In this document: positions 16,003-22,985 of the stretch, one piece after another | Numbering within the stretch: position 1 is the stretch's first letter | Layout: every line of letters begins with the position of its first letter | Source: a virus | DNA: 64,000 bases | Reading direction: 5' to 3' (one strand) | IMG/VR virus record: IMGVR_UViG_3300042378_000447 | Coordinates: 1 to 64,000 of that record | Program-made: the position numbers and the translations under genes | Notes under the pieces: generated by a model | Databases searched by the model: none | What the model saw: only the letters and a program-made list of their open reading frames with translations | What the model was told of the DNA's origin: nothing

Positions 16003-16160
16003 GAAGCTTTTTTATTTACGCTTAAGCTAAAGATTGTTAATTAAGACTGTTAATTAAGATTGTTCAATAATATAGATGAAACCTTAAATTCAACGACTCC
16101 AACGTTACTTTTAACGACTCCAACGTTACTTTTAACGACTCCAACGTTACTTTTAACGGA
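15830..16160 (-). pseudogene. Decayed fragment of the replication-protein gene (left)
   Basis: On the minus strand the frame reads QQISVIPDLK...EQINHSLDQVMPAA, matching EQISIIPDLK...KQINHSLDKVAPAA of the intact protein encoded at 48775-49908. Upstream stops and the absence of the N-terminal domain show it is broken. It includes a linker-type tandem repeat of 21 bp (16092-16158). Confidence 0.7.
16092..16158. repeat. Tandem repeat, 21 bp x 3
   Basis: Three head-to-tail copies of a 21-bp unit beginning AACGACTCCAACGTTAC. The period is a multiple of three and, on the minus strand, would encode a KSNVGVV-type linker, in the position of the 15-bp repeat linker of the intact gene at 49137. Confidence 0.9.
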
Positions 16161-16192
16161 TCGAGAATATAAGGCTTTCAAAGCTTTCTTTG

Positions 16193-16954
16193 CTAAAATA
16201 AAGACAACTGAACTGGGTTAATTGCAGGTGGACTCATAGGAGAAACAGGAATTACAGGAATTGGTGTTATTTCCGCCACGAAGGCATTTGATTGTAGTTG
16301 AGCGATGTAATTTATCAACTCTATTAACCTAGTGTCTCTAATGGCTTTTATTCCTCCTTCAAGTTCCCAAAATCTATCGTCAAAAACTTTCATCAGTTTG
16401 TCGCTTCTATAATTCCCTGAATCAATCTCAGTTTTACTAAATCCCAATCCCATTAATTCTTCATATATCTGCAAATACTTTTTAAATCTGCTATCAACAT
16501 AAACCGTGTCCAACTCAAATTGAACTGGAAAAAGCGTACGACTACGCGCTTCTAATGCCCATGGGATAATGTGCTTTTGTCCTGATTCTGCTATGGCAAT
16601 AGTAAACGGTGGTTCAGGGGGGGTTAATAAATATTCCCTGATTTCTACCCGTGTTAATAAGTTTTTCACTACCAAGAAAGTATCTTTACCTTCAGTGTGA
16701 GTACCTTCAATTATTGGTGCTATTAAAGTGTCACCTTGGTACACCCTAGACAAAGACCGTCCCCACAGTTTTGACCACTTATTTTTACCTTCATTCCAAT
16801 ACCATAACTGCTTTTGATTACCAGAAATTGTGGAATAGCAGCGATCGCACAGCAGCTTAGAATCTGGACACTTAGCTGATGAGTGCATAGTGAAAGTATT
16901 AGATAATTCTAGTGGGTTTGAAGCTGGTTTAGCACAAAGATAACAGTTAAACAT
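16193..16954 (-). CDS. csf1: Type IV-B CRISPR Csf1
   Basis: A 253-residue Csf1-like large-subunit protein. The N-terminus carries a four-cysteine zinc finger: C4/C7 and C36/C39, typical of Csf1. The start at 16954 rather than the upstream ATG (16984) is chosen because it gives ATGTTTAA, the same 8-bp start/stop overlap seen at every other junction of this operon. Csf1 is the large-subunit-like part of the type IV Cascade-like complex. Unusually it ends in a Pro-rich linker and QLSLF (residues 249-253), the canonical bacterial sliding-clamp-binding peptide, suggesting contact with a replication clamp (inference). Confidence 0.75.
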   Translation of the reverse strand: MFNCYLCAKPASNPLELSNTFTMHSSAKCPDSKLLCDRCYSTISGNQKQLWYWNEGKNKWSKLWGRSLSRVYQGDTLIAPIIEGTHTEGKDTFLVVKNLLTRVEIREYLLTPPEPPFTIAIAESGQKHIIPWALEARSRTLFPVQFELDTVYVDSRFKKYLQIYEELMGLGFSKTEIDSGNYRSDKLMKVFDDRFWELEGGIKAIRDTRLIELINYIAQLQSNAFVAEITPIPVIPVSPMSPPAINPVQLSLF

Positions 16955-17693
16955 AGTTTGATATTTGTGGGAATTTATCAACAAATTGGTTGTAAATACT
17001 GGGGTAATATCTTTTTAATTCAGCTAATCTACCCCAGTTTGCTCCTGTAGTTCCAATCGGGCAACCATTCCTGACTGTCATTTTGTTAATGTCATAAATT
17101 GCTGGGTATTTGAGTGAGTACATATCTATGTACTGCCATATTTCTTCTGTAGTCCAGTGAGCAATAGGCGAGCAACAAATTAACCCATTTTTTAGTTCAT
17201 GAACTTCGCCATACTTGTTAAGATAAAATGCTCTATTTTTGCTTTCTTGTTTCCTTATTCCCCATGCGTACCCCTTGATATTGTTAATTTCTTGGTACTC
17301 TTGTAATGGATCATAAATCAATTTTTGGTTAATTAATTTATCTACTTTTGTATCCATTGTACCCTCTAATGGAACTCCGTAATCTATGTATAAATGCCAT
17401 AAATCACGAACTGGACAAAGCTCAATAATGTTCCAGTTTTGAGTTTTCAAGTATTCCAATAACTCAATACAATCATCCCATTCTGCTAACAGTCCTTGGT
17501 TTACCCAAACTAACGGGCAATCAGGGTAAACTTTTCTAATTAAATGAGACATTACCAAGCTATCTTTACCACCGGAAATACTTGCATAAACCTGATAATT
17601 ACATTGTTCTAGCCATTGATTAATGAAATTAATGGCTTTGGTAATTTTCTTTTTTAACCAAGGGTATTGAACCCCAGAACCATTACTAAGCAT
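16947..17693 (-). CDS. cysH: CysH-like PP-loop ATPase of the type IV-B operon
   Basis: A 248-residue member of the PAPS-reductase/PP-loop family. SISGGKDS (residues 38-45) is the ATP-pyrophosphatase loop. CSPIAHWTTEEIWQYI and RNGCPIGTTGANWGRL match the later family motifs, but the ECGLH motif of true PAPS reductases is missing, so sulfate reduction is unlikely. A cysH-like gene is the known companion of type IV-B csf operons, with undefined function. It overlaps csf3 upstream and csf1 downstream by 8 bp each. Confidence 0.85.
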   Translation of the reverse strand: MLSNGSGVQYPWLKKKITKAINFINQWLEQCNYQVYASISGGKDSLVMSHLIRKVYPDCPLVWVNQGLLAEWDDCIELLEYLKTQNWNIIELCPVRDLWHLYIDYGVPLEGTMDTKVDKLINQKLIYDPLQEYQEINNIKGYAWGIRKQESKNRAFYLNKYGEVHELKNGLICCSPIAHWTTEEIWQYIDMYSLKYPAIYDINKMTVRNGCPIGTTGANWGRLAELKRYYPSIYNQFVDKFPQISNYV

Positions 17694-18372
17694 AAATCAC
17701 ATTATCCTTTGGCATATAGCAAAGTTCTTTATTAGCTGCTAACCAGGCTGGGCTTTTCCATCCCCAGAGCAATTGAGGATTATCTATTTTTTGTGATATT
17801 AACCTCACAGGCATAGGACGCATTAGCTTATCATCTCGCCATAAATGGTAGTCATCATAAGCTATTTCTATTTGCCATTGCTTAATCTCACCATTGCCAT
17901 AACTTCGTTTTTTCTGAATATGGGTAACAGATGACAATAGAGCGTTAATCCCGTCTTTGTCTCCTACTGCAAACCAACTAATACTATTCGTTAAACGAGT
18001 GTATAAAGGCAAATCATAAGACTTTTCCGCACCTTCACCTGTCAAGAATTTAGGCTTTCTTTTCCCCCAATTCAAGCTATTTTCATGATTATCCCATCTT
18101 TTCCGGTATCTATCAGTATTTTCACTTTTGACCACGTAACAAGGTGAACTTACACAGAAATACTTATCATTCATTATTGTATTCTGTTTAAGCGGTAATT
18201 CATCTACTAAAAAATCCTGAACTTCTGCAAGTTGTTGAATTGTAGGATTGGATGATAATAGATTATTTTCTTCTAATAATCTATAGGTAAGAAGTCCGTC
18301 TAAAGAAGGACTCCAATTGTCATAGACACCAATCGGTGTAGACAAATATGCAGTGACTTTTAAATTATTCAC
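17686..18372 (-). CDS. csf3: Type IV-B CRISPR Csf3 (Cas5-like)
   Basis: A 228-residue protein placed between csf2 and the cysH-like gene, with RAMP-like strand patterns (LKVTAYLSTPIGVYDNW at the start; KKRSYGNGEIKQWQIE near 155-170 as a glycine-containing loop). Csf3 is the Cas5-type subunit that would cap the 5' end of the guide RNA. The start is GTG at 18370-18372, giving the same 8-bp overlap (GTGAATAA) with csf2. The identification relies strongly on operon position. Confidence 0.75.
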   Translation of the reverse strand: MNNLKVTAYLSTPIGVYDNWSPSLDGLLTYRLLEENNLLSSNPTIQQLAEVQDFLVDELPLKQNTIMNDKYFCVSSPCYVVKSENTDRYRKRWDNHENSLNWGKRKPKFLTGEGAEKSYDLPLYTRLTNSISWFAVGDKDGINALLSSVTHIQKKRSYGNGEIKQWQIEIAYDDYHLWRDDKLMRPMPVRLISQKIDNPQLLWGWKSPAWLAANKELCYMPKDNVIYA

Positions 18373-19498
18373 CTAGTAACTTCCTTAATTCTTTGGATGT
18401 TTTTGCTTCACTTAAAAACTGCTGATACTGATTGATATATTCCCGATATTTTTGATGGGAATTAATAAATCTGTCCCCCATGACTCCATCCTTCAAAGAA
18501 CACAATAAACCCCGTTCATGGTCAGATTGAAACCAGAAATCAAGATGAACCCTGCCATTACCGCGATTACCTTTGCCACCAATATAAGGTGATTCTGAGA
18601 ACTTGAGCAAAGTATCAAATATCCATCCCTCCTCTACTTGAGTACAATTCAAATCCCATCGGGAATAAAGTTTAGCACCGGGCATAATTAATCTATCAGC
18701 AGCAATCATCTGGTCTGATTTAGTTTTCTCTTTAGTTTTACCATCACCTGTTAATTGTGCTTGTACTTCTGATGGTAGAAATTTGAGTAAGTTGGGATCT
18801 AAAGTGCTATCCCTGCGAGTTGTCTGATCAATTGTTAAGTATTCAGTCCATGTTTTCATTGCTTTTTTGACCAATGGTAAACATTCTGATTTTACTTGAT
18901 TCCAATTAGTCAAGTCTTGTGGTTTTGTGGCAACAAAAGGGTCAGAAGAAAGTCTGTTTTTGGCTTCAATTAATGTTAAAATAGTCGGTTGTATTTCCGG
19001 TGGTAAAATTGCTGGGACTTGATTGTAAACGTATTCTGCTGACTCATAGCAGACTAAATAACCACTGCCAACATTAATTCTACCAGCTACCATCTGAGCT
19101 TCTTTAGTTCCAAAAACACCTATGGGTTTAGCTGTTCCTAATACTGACAACCAAGGCATAAAGACCCGGATCTTTTTATCCAGTTCCATATCTGAAGCCG
19201 TCCCCCCATCAATTCGCCCGCCAGCAAACATTGTATGGTGAGTATCTGGATTTACTTTAATTCCTAATTCTGTGAGTGCTGCTGCCACTCCTACCCGGCG
19301 CAAAATACCGTTTCTGATTGCATTACCAGAATAGACAAAAACACTTCTAGGATTACCTTCAAAATCTAATAACTTAGTAGTTTTCAAGTTGCTAACATTG
19401 CCAGATACTTCGCCTATATGGCTTAATGGTGTCTGTAGCGTGATTAAGCAATGCAGAGTTAATTTCTCTCTGTCAAAAATATTATAATTGTCAAACAT
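18365..19498 (-). CDS. csf2: Type IV-B CRISPR Csf2 (Cas7-like backbone)
   Basis: A 377-residue Cas7-family RAMP protein. The N-terminal strand and loop TLQTPLSHIGEVSGN (about 20-34; compare 'tPLhiGsG') is followed by FVYSGNAIRNGILRR (54-68), and the glycine-rich loop YIGGKGNRGNGRVH (305-318) is characteristic. Csf2 polymerises along guide RNA to form the filament backbone. In type IV-B there is normally no array and no Cas6/Csf5, as here. Overlaps: 8 bp with the cas11-like gene upstream and with csf3 downstream. Confidence 0.85.
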   Translation of the reverse strand: MFDNYNIFDREKLTLHCLITLQTPLSHIGEVSGNVSNLKTTKLLDFEGNPRSVFVYSGNAIRNGILRRVGVAAALTELGIKVNPDTHHTMFAGGRIDGGTASDMELDKKIRVFMPWLSVLGTAKPIGVFGTKEAQMVAGRINVGSGYLVCYESAEYVYNQVPAILPPEIQPTILTLIEAKNRLSSDPFVATKPQDLTNWNQVKSECLPLVKKAMKTWTEYLTIDQTTRRDSTLDPNLLKFLPSEVQAQLTGDGKTKEKTKSDQMIAADRLIMPGAKLYSRWDLNCTQVEEGWIFDTLLKFSESPYIGGKGNRGNGRVHLDFWFQSDHERGLLCSLKDGVMGDRFINSHQKYREYINQYQQFLSEAKTSKELRKLLGE

Positions 19499-20009
19499 TT
19501 GTCACCTCTACCTCAATAAAATCTTCTGGTTCATCAAGCCCCAAACTTCTATCTTCTTCAAATCGCAGACGACAAATTACTTGAATAACTCCTGTTTTTG
19601 TTCTGAGCAATTCCATTACGTCCCACTCACTAAATCCGTGGGGTTCAATATCAGCAAGCAAGTCAAGCCACCCCATAAAAACCAAACTTCGATCTATTGG
19701 TAGTTCCTTAATTTCAGTTGCATCTTCATTAATTCTCAGTATTCTCTGAGTTGGTTGAATGATTTTGGTTAGCTCTACAGGTCTTAATTGCGATATCAAT
19801 TTATCGCAAAGCCTTTGTAAATAATCTTCTAAATTTGTGGATATTTCCGCGCAATTCTTGATAGAAGATTCCAAGTATGTCCAGGTTTTAGTTCCCATCG
19901 CTGGACTACGTTTTCTATCACGACATTTGAAAACCCAATAACTTAAACAAGCCGCTACGCCATAACATTTGTCTCGTGTCTGCGGCATCCCATAATGATT
20001 TATTGTCAC
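19491..20009 (-). CDS. Type IV-B Cas11-like small subunit
   Basis: A 172-residue protein at the head of the csf operon. The first part (RDKCYGVAACLSYWVFKCRDRKR and the helices that follow) is helical and basic, as expected for a Cas11-type small subunit; the C-terminal third is more strand-like and acidic. Start is GTG at 20009 behind AAGTAAGG. It overlaps csf2 by 8 bp (ATGTTTGA). It is named by position and general features; an unrelated accessory protein cannot be excluded. Confidence 0.55.
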   Translation of the reverse strand: MTINHYGMPQTRDKCYGVAACLSYWVFKCRDRKRSPAMGTKTWTYLESSIKNCAEISTNLEDYLQRLCDKLISQLRPVELTKIIQPTQRILRINEDATEIKELPIDRSLVFMGWLDLLADIEPHGFSEWDVMELLRTKTGVIQVICRLRFEEDRSLGLDEPEDFIEVEVTNV

Positions 20010-20046
20010 CTTACTTTCCCAAACTAAATTAATTTAATAGTAACTT

Positions 20047-20080
20047 AGTATAACAGATTAATAGCTATTAATAATGTCAA
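20047..20080 (-). promoter_or_regulatory. Promoter of the type IV-B operon with palindromic operator
   Basis: On the minus strand TTGACA (20075-20080) and TGTTATACT with TATACT (20047-20052) lie 22 nt apart, too long for good sigma70 spacing. Between them is a perfect 16-bp palindrome ATTAATAGCTATTAAT (20057-20072), a likely repressor or activator site. Confidence 0.5.
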
Positions 20081-20209
20081 GCTTAAAGTATACGGAACTT
20101 TATATTTTTCGGATGTAATAATTTTGCTAATTAATCAATAAACGATCTGTATGAAATGTGGGATTAACCCTTGAGATACACTAAAAAAGATTTAAACTAA
20201 ATTTTTTTG

Positions 20210-20242
20210 TATCCACTAAAGCGTATTAGTGGGTATTTTTTA
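20210..20242. terminator. Terminator hairpin, TACCCACTAA family
   Basis: TATCCACTAA/TTAGTGGGTA stem followed by six Ts; the preceding T-run also allows termination on the minus strand. Confidence 0.8.
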
Positions 20243-20432
20243 TTTATGCAATAAGTACGCTTTAAAATTGCTTTATAAATTCTGAACCAAAGTCTATTAG
20301 CTTCTTGTGCAATAGTGTTTAAGCGCGGCGGGCGGGCATAACCTGGTCCAATGAGTGATTTATCTGTTCTCTAAAAATATTTGTCTTTAAGCCAGGAATA
20401 ACAGATATCTGTTGTGTTAGTTCTTTTCTTAA
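20227..20432 (+). repeat. Right copy of the ~200-bp direct repeat flanking the type IV-B operon
   Basis: Partner of 15804-16002, in the same orientation. Recombination between the copies would delete the whole 4.2-kb csf operon. Confidence 0.8.
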
Positions 20433-20625
20433 ATCCTCTTATGAGGGGCATTCCGCTTAGATACTTCCTCTTTAGATAATTCTTTAATTAAATACTTTAT
20501 TGAATAAGTATTTATTATATAGCAGGTTTTCCGTAGCTGGTTTTTCCGTAGCTGGTTTTTCCGCAGCTGGTTTTTCCGTAGCTGGTTTTTCCGTAGCTGG
20601 TTTTTCCGCAGCTGGAAAACCTGAT
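20250..20625 (-). pseudogene. Decayed fragment of the replication-protein gene (right)
   Basis: On the minus strand this follows the same order as 49131-49440 of the intact gene: CAGGTTTTCCAGCTGCGGA, a 15-bp tandem repeat, TAATAAATACTTATTC, GAAGTATCTA, CAGATATCTGTTATTCC, GATAAATCACTCATTGGAC, GCCCGCC. Frame shifts and the missing N-terminal domain make it non-functional. A short frame with QLRKN repeats (20429-20653) is an out-of-frame reading of this remnant. Confidence 0.8.
20521..20622. repeat. 15-bp tandem repeat (TTTTTCCGTAGCTGG type)
   Basis: About seven copies of a 15-bp unit, two with GCA instead of GTA. It matches, in reverse orientation, the repeat at 49137-49241. Confidence 0.9.
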
Positions 20626-20735
20626 TGTGGATAAAAATAGCCATTAAAGACATTGGATTAATAAAAACGATGATTCACATCATGCAACTATAATCAATCC
20701 TTTTAATGGCAAAAATAATATCAATTCCCGAAACT

Positions 20736-21023
20736 TTAAAACCAATCCCTTTCGCCGGGACAGCGTTTAACTTTTTTGCAAGGTAGAAAATGCCCTGAAA
20801 TATGCCCAACCCATTTGCCATACTCATCTACTAAAGTCCGGCTAAAATCAGCGTTAAGCAGTTGGCACGGTCGAATACTTATTCCACATCCAGGGCAACG
20901 ACTACCACCCCAGGAAGCCGAAGAAAGGTTGTAGCTTCTATGGATTTGTTTAAGCGCGATCGCGTCTAATTCCCTTAGTTGCTGTTTTAGTTGATGTCGG
21001 TTACGTCGCTTACTTCTTTTCAT
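20736..21023 (-). CDS. Small zinc-finger-like protein, 95 aa
   Basis: The N-terminus is strongly basic (KRSKRRNRHQLKQQLREL), followed by CPGCGISIRPC and later CKKVKRC, four to five cysteines that could bind zinc. It may bind DNA or RNA. Start ATG at 21023 is taken (MKRSKRR); an ATG three codons upstream is possible. Family not recognised. Confidence 0.55.
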   Translation of the reverse strand: MKRSKRRNRHQLKQQLRELDAIALKQIHRSYNLSSASWGGSRCPGCGISIRPCQLLNADFSRTLVDEYGKWVGHISGHFLPCKKVKRCPGERDWF

Positions 21024-21086
21024 ATTGTACAATTTACAACTTCAAAAATTCAGTACAAAATATATTAAAATACGGACAATTTCTTA

Positions 21087-21173
21087 TTGACAAGGATAAA
21101 ATAATGATATAAATATAGAGACAAGGGAGACAGCCCAAGCCTCTATTAACCAAGTGATTAGGAGTATTGTACC
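21087..21173 (+). promoter_or_regulatory. Promoter/leader, family A relative
   Basis: TTGACA (21087-21092), an AT-rich -10 region (TATAAATATAGAG, 21108-21120) and the leader sequence ACAAGGGAGACAG. Here the ribosome-site-like GGGAGACA is 44 nt upstream of the first ATG (21174), so the leader is longer than in other copies. Confidence 0.55.
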
Positions 21174-21266
21174 ATGGGTGTTGCACTTATCGTTAAAAAG
21201 TTAAAGTCAGCGATCGCCCTTTATCTACTCAACAAAGAGATGGAAATTGAAATTTATTTGCAATGA
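21174..21266 (+). CDS. Small peptide, 30 aa
   Basis: ATG at 21174 encodes a 30-residue peptide beginning MGVALIVKKLKSA. Its TGA overlaps the ATG of the next gene (ATGA at 21263-21266), suggesting translational coupling. It may be a leader peptide or small membrane-active peptide. Confidence 0.45.
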   Translation: MGVALIVKKLKSAIALYLLNKEMEIEIYLQ

Positions 21267-21514
21267 CCAGGAAACAGGAGAGCATCACGCTCTCTATCTC
21301 AATGGAAGACAAAGCCAAGCTAGAGAATAAAGCTTTAGAGTTTGGCTGTACGTGGGGTGAATACCCCAACATCTCAAAGTTCATGAAACTAATAGCTAAT
21401 GATGAGTTGTTAGTTTCTAAACCAAATAAACCCGCAACCCAAAAGCGGGCATTAATCAAAGATGCAGTCAACAGCATCCAATCGGCACTAACAATTTTAC
21501 TGGAGTTAATTTAA
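21263..21514 (+). CDS. Ribbon-helix-helix-like protein, 83 aa
   Basis: The N-terminal segment ESITLSISMEDKAKLENKALEFG is strand then helix, as in ribbon-helix-helix DNA-binding proteins, followed by a helix ending in SKFMKLIAND. The C-terminal 35 residues are basic then helical. It probably binds an operator; it is coupled to the peptide upstream (ATGA) and to the next gene (one-base overlap). Confidence 0.55.
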   Translation: MTRKQESITLSISMEDKAKLENKALEFGCTWGEYPNISKFMKLIANDELLVSKPNKPATQKRALIKDAVNSIQSALTILLELI

Positions 21515-21927
21515 TGCAAGTATACCTACTCACCTCTGGTGAATATGAAGATTATCAGGTTCACGGCGCTTTCGCATCCATGGAAGATGCAGAAAGAGCA
21601 AAACTTCTATGGGGCTTAAATGAAGATGAGTCCGCGTATATTGAAGAGAGAGAGGTTTTGAAAATTCCAGAACTACTCAAGCATGATAAAAATCCGTATT
21701 TGGTAAAGTTTGACGCTAAAGAACAATACCCAGTGTACGTCTCTAAGGGATGGGTCGGGATAAGTTCAATTGAAGAGGGCTACTCTTTCCTGGGAGACGT
21801 ATATCGTTTTTACGTCTACGCTGTATACGAAGAGGATGCTAAAAAGAAAGCAATTTCTTATTTCCGCACCTTACCAAAACTGCTACGGAAAGAGCAGCAG
21901 GAAGAGCAGTGGTATCCATTGAAGTAG
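21514..21927 (+). CDS. Hypothetical protein, 137 aa
   Basis: The N-terminus (VYLLTSGEYEDYQVHGAFAS) resembles the small 'vylvt.geYsdy.v.gvF.s.e.A' domain seen in many phage DUF proteins, in which a short strand-turn unit is followed by an E/R-rich helix. The rest is acidic. The function is unknown; it is cotranscribed with the RHH-like gene. TATCCATTGAAGTAG ends just before a terminator. Confidence 0.55.
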   Translation: MQVYLLTSGEYEDYQVHGAFASMEDAERAKLLWGLNEDESAYIEEREVLKIPELLKHDKNPYLVKFDAKEQYPVYVSKGWVGISSIEEGYSFLGDVYRFYVYAVYEEDAKKKAISYFRTLPKLLRKEQQEEQWYPLK

Positions 21928-21940
21928 CTTGAATCTTTTG

Positions 21941-21971
21941 TACCCACTAAAACGCTTTAGTGGGTATTTTT
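21941..21971. terminator. Terminator hairpin, TACCCACTAA family
   Basis: TACCCACTAA/TTTAGTGGGTA stem plus T-run, between the convergent genes ending at 21927 and 21970. Confidence 0.85.
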
Positions 21972-22827
21972 AAAACAATGACAACTGTTGATGACCGGGT
22001 TTAATCTTCTCCTCAATCTCTACCTGTTCCTCTACAGTTAAGCCTCTCTCAGTAATGGGAGTGTTTAGGCGTTTATGAATAATGTCAACATATTCCCGTT
22101 CCTTCTCAATGCAGATATAGTTTCTGTTGAGTTCTTTACAGGCGATCGCTGTTGTACCACTACCGGCAAATGGGTCAAGGACTAAATCGCCGGGGTTGGA
22201 TATCCACCGAACCAATGTAGATATCAGTGCTACAGGCTTTTGTGTGGGGTGAATGGTTCGTTCATGATGTTTCATGCAGCCTTTGAACGGAGATTCAATA
22301 ACATCTGTTTGCTGTCTTGTCCCATGATTCTCTGAAACATAATCATCTTTGGTCCATGCAGAAGCATTTGCTCTATCTATTTGATTTTTGCCGTCTCTAA
22401 TATAGCCAGTATTTTTTTGTTTTTTTTCATAAGGCTCTCCTGGCAATAATATTTTGTTATAAACAAGGTTTGATACTTTATGTTTTGGGTGAGCAAATAT
22501 ACAGTAAGGTTCGCTTTTGCTCATAGGTTTCTTGGCTGTATGAGTTCTCATCACTCCTCTCGGTTTTAACCACATTCCTGACCATCTAATAGGATAAATA
22601 CCGCTAAACTTAGCAAGTAATTCAATACTCCCAAATACAGCTAATTGTCCATCACTTTTAAGTTTTGGTAATAATAATTTTAAGAATAAGTCAACATCAA
22701 AGCCTGTTTTATCAAAGTTTAAATCAGTTGTCATGTAAGGCGGATCTGTGATTACAGCGTCAATAGAACCATCAGGAATATCTTTCAAAACCTCAAAACA
22801 ATCACCATGAATTACTTGATTAATCAT
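21970..22827 (-). CDS. DNA (adenine-N6 or cytosine-N4) methyltransferase
   Basis: A 285-residue amino-methyltransferase of the beta type: catalytic DPPY in VITDPPYMT (about 27-35) comes first and the AdoMet-binding DPFAGSGTT (about 227-235) lies near the C-terminus. The target is probably adenine but N4-cytosine is possible. No cognate endonuclease lies alongside, so it is a solitary (anti-restriction or regulatory) enzyme. It ends in QLSLF, a sliding-clamp-binding peptide, the same five residues as at the end of Csf1. Confidence 0.92.
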   Translation of the reverse strand: MINQVIHGDCFEVLKDIPDGSIDAVITDPPYMTTDLNFDKTGFDVDLFLKLLLPKLKSDGQLAVFGSIELLAKFSGIYPIRWSGMWLKPRGVMRTHTAKKPMSKSEPYCIFAHPKHKVSNLVYNKILLPGEPYEKKQKNTGYIRDGKNQIDRANASAWTKDDYVSENHGTRQQTDVIESPFKGCMKHHERTIHPTQKPVALISTLVRWISNPGDLVLDPFAGSGTTAIACKELNRNYICIEKEREYVDIIHKRLNTPITERGLTVEEQVEIEEKIKPGHQQLSLF

Positions 22828-22871
22828 GCCCTGGCTATCAATAAAAGTACATGATTATTATATCAATAAGT

Positions 22872-22985
22872 GTAGTTATATTTGCGATTAAGTGTTATAA
22901 TTAAAATACCAGCACCGTTAAGAATGTAGTCAGCATTCCCAACGGCGATATCACTGGTAACTAACCTAGACAAAGTAGGCTAATC
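22872..22985 (+). promoter_or_regulatory. Promoter and structured leader, family B
   Basis: Conserved ATATTTGCGAT, TATAAT at 22896-22901, then outer stem TACCAG (22907-22912)/CTGGTA (22954-22959) enclosing inner hairpin CCGTTAAGAATG/CATTCCCAACGG. Closely similar to 25160-25250 and to the minus strand of 4207-4320. Confidence 0.65.

Noticed and set aside
16207-16228. Stretch at the end of csf1 (GAACTGGGTTAATTGCAGG) resembling the array 1 repeat, a possible anti-repeat or stray repeat
   Set aside because: It is the coding sequence for the conserved C-terminal PAINPVQLSLF; differences give A-C mismatches rather than G-U pairs, so pairing is no better than chance similarity.
16947-17693. True PAPS reductase for sulfate assimilation
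   Set aside because: The catalytic ECGLH motif is missing and the gene is locked into a csf operon.
16193-20009. Type IV-A system
   Set aside because: No DinG helicase (csf4) or Csf5/Cas6 gene is present; the cysH-like gene points to IV-B.
20429-20653. 74-codon frame with QLRKN repeats
   Set aside because: It is an out-of-frame reading of the decayed replication-gene copy and its 15-bp tandem repeat.
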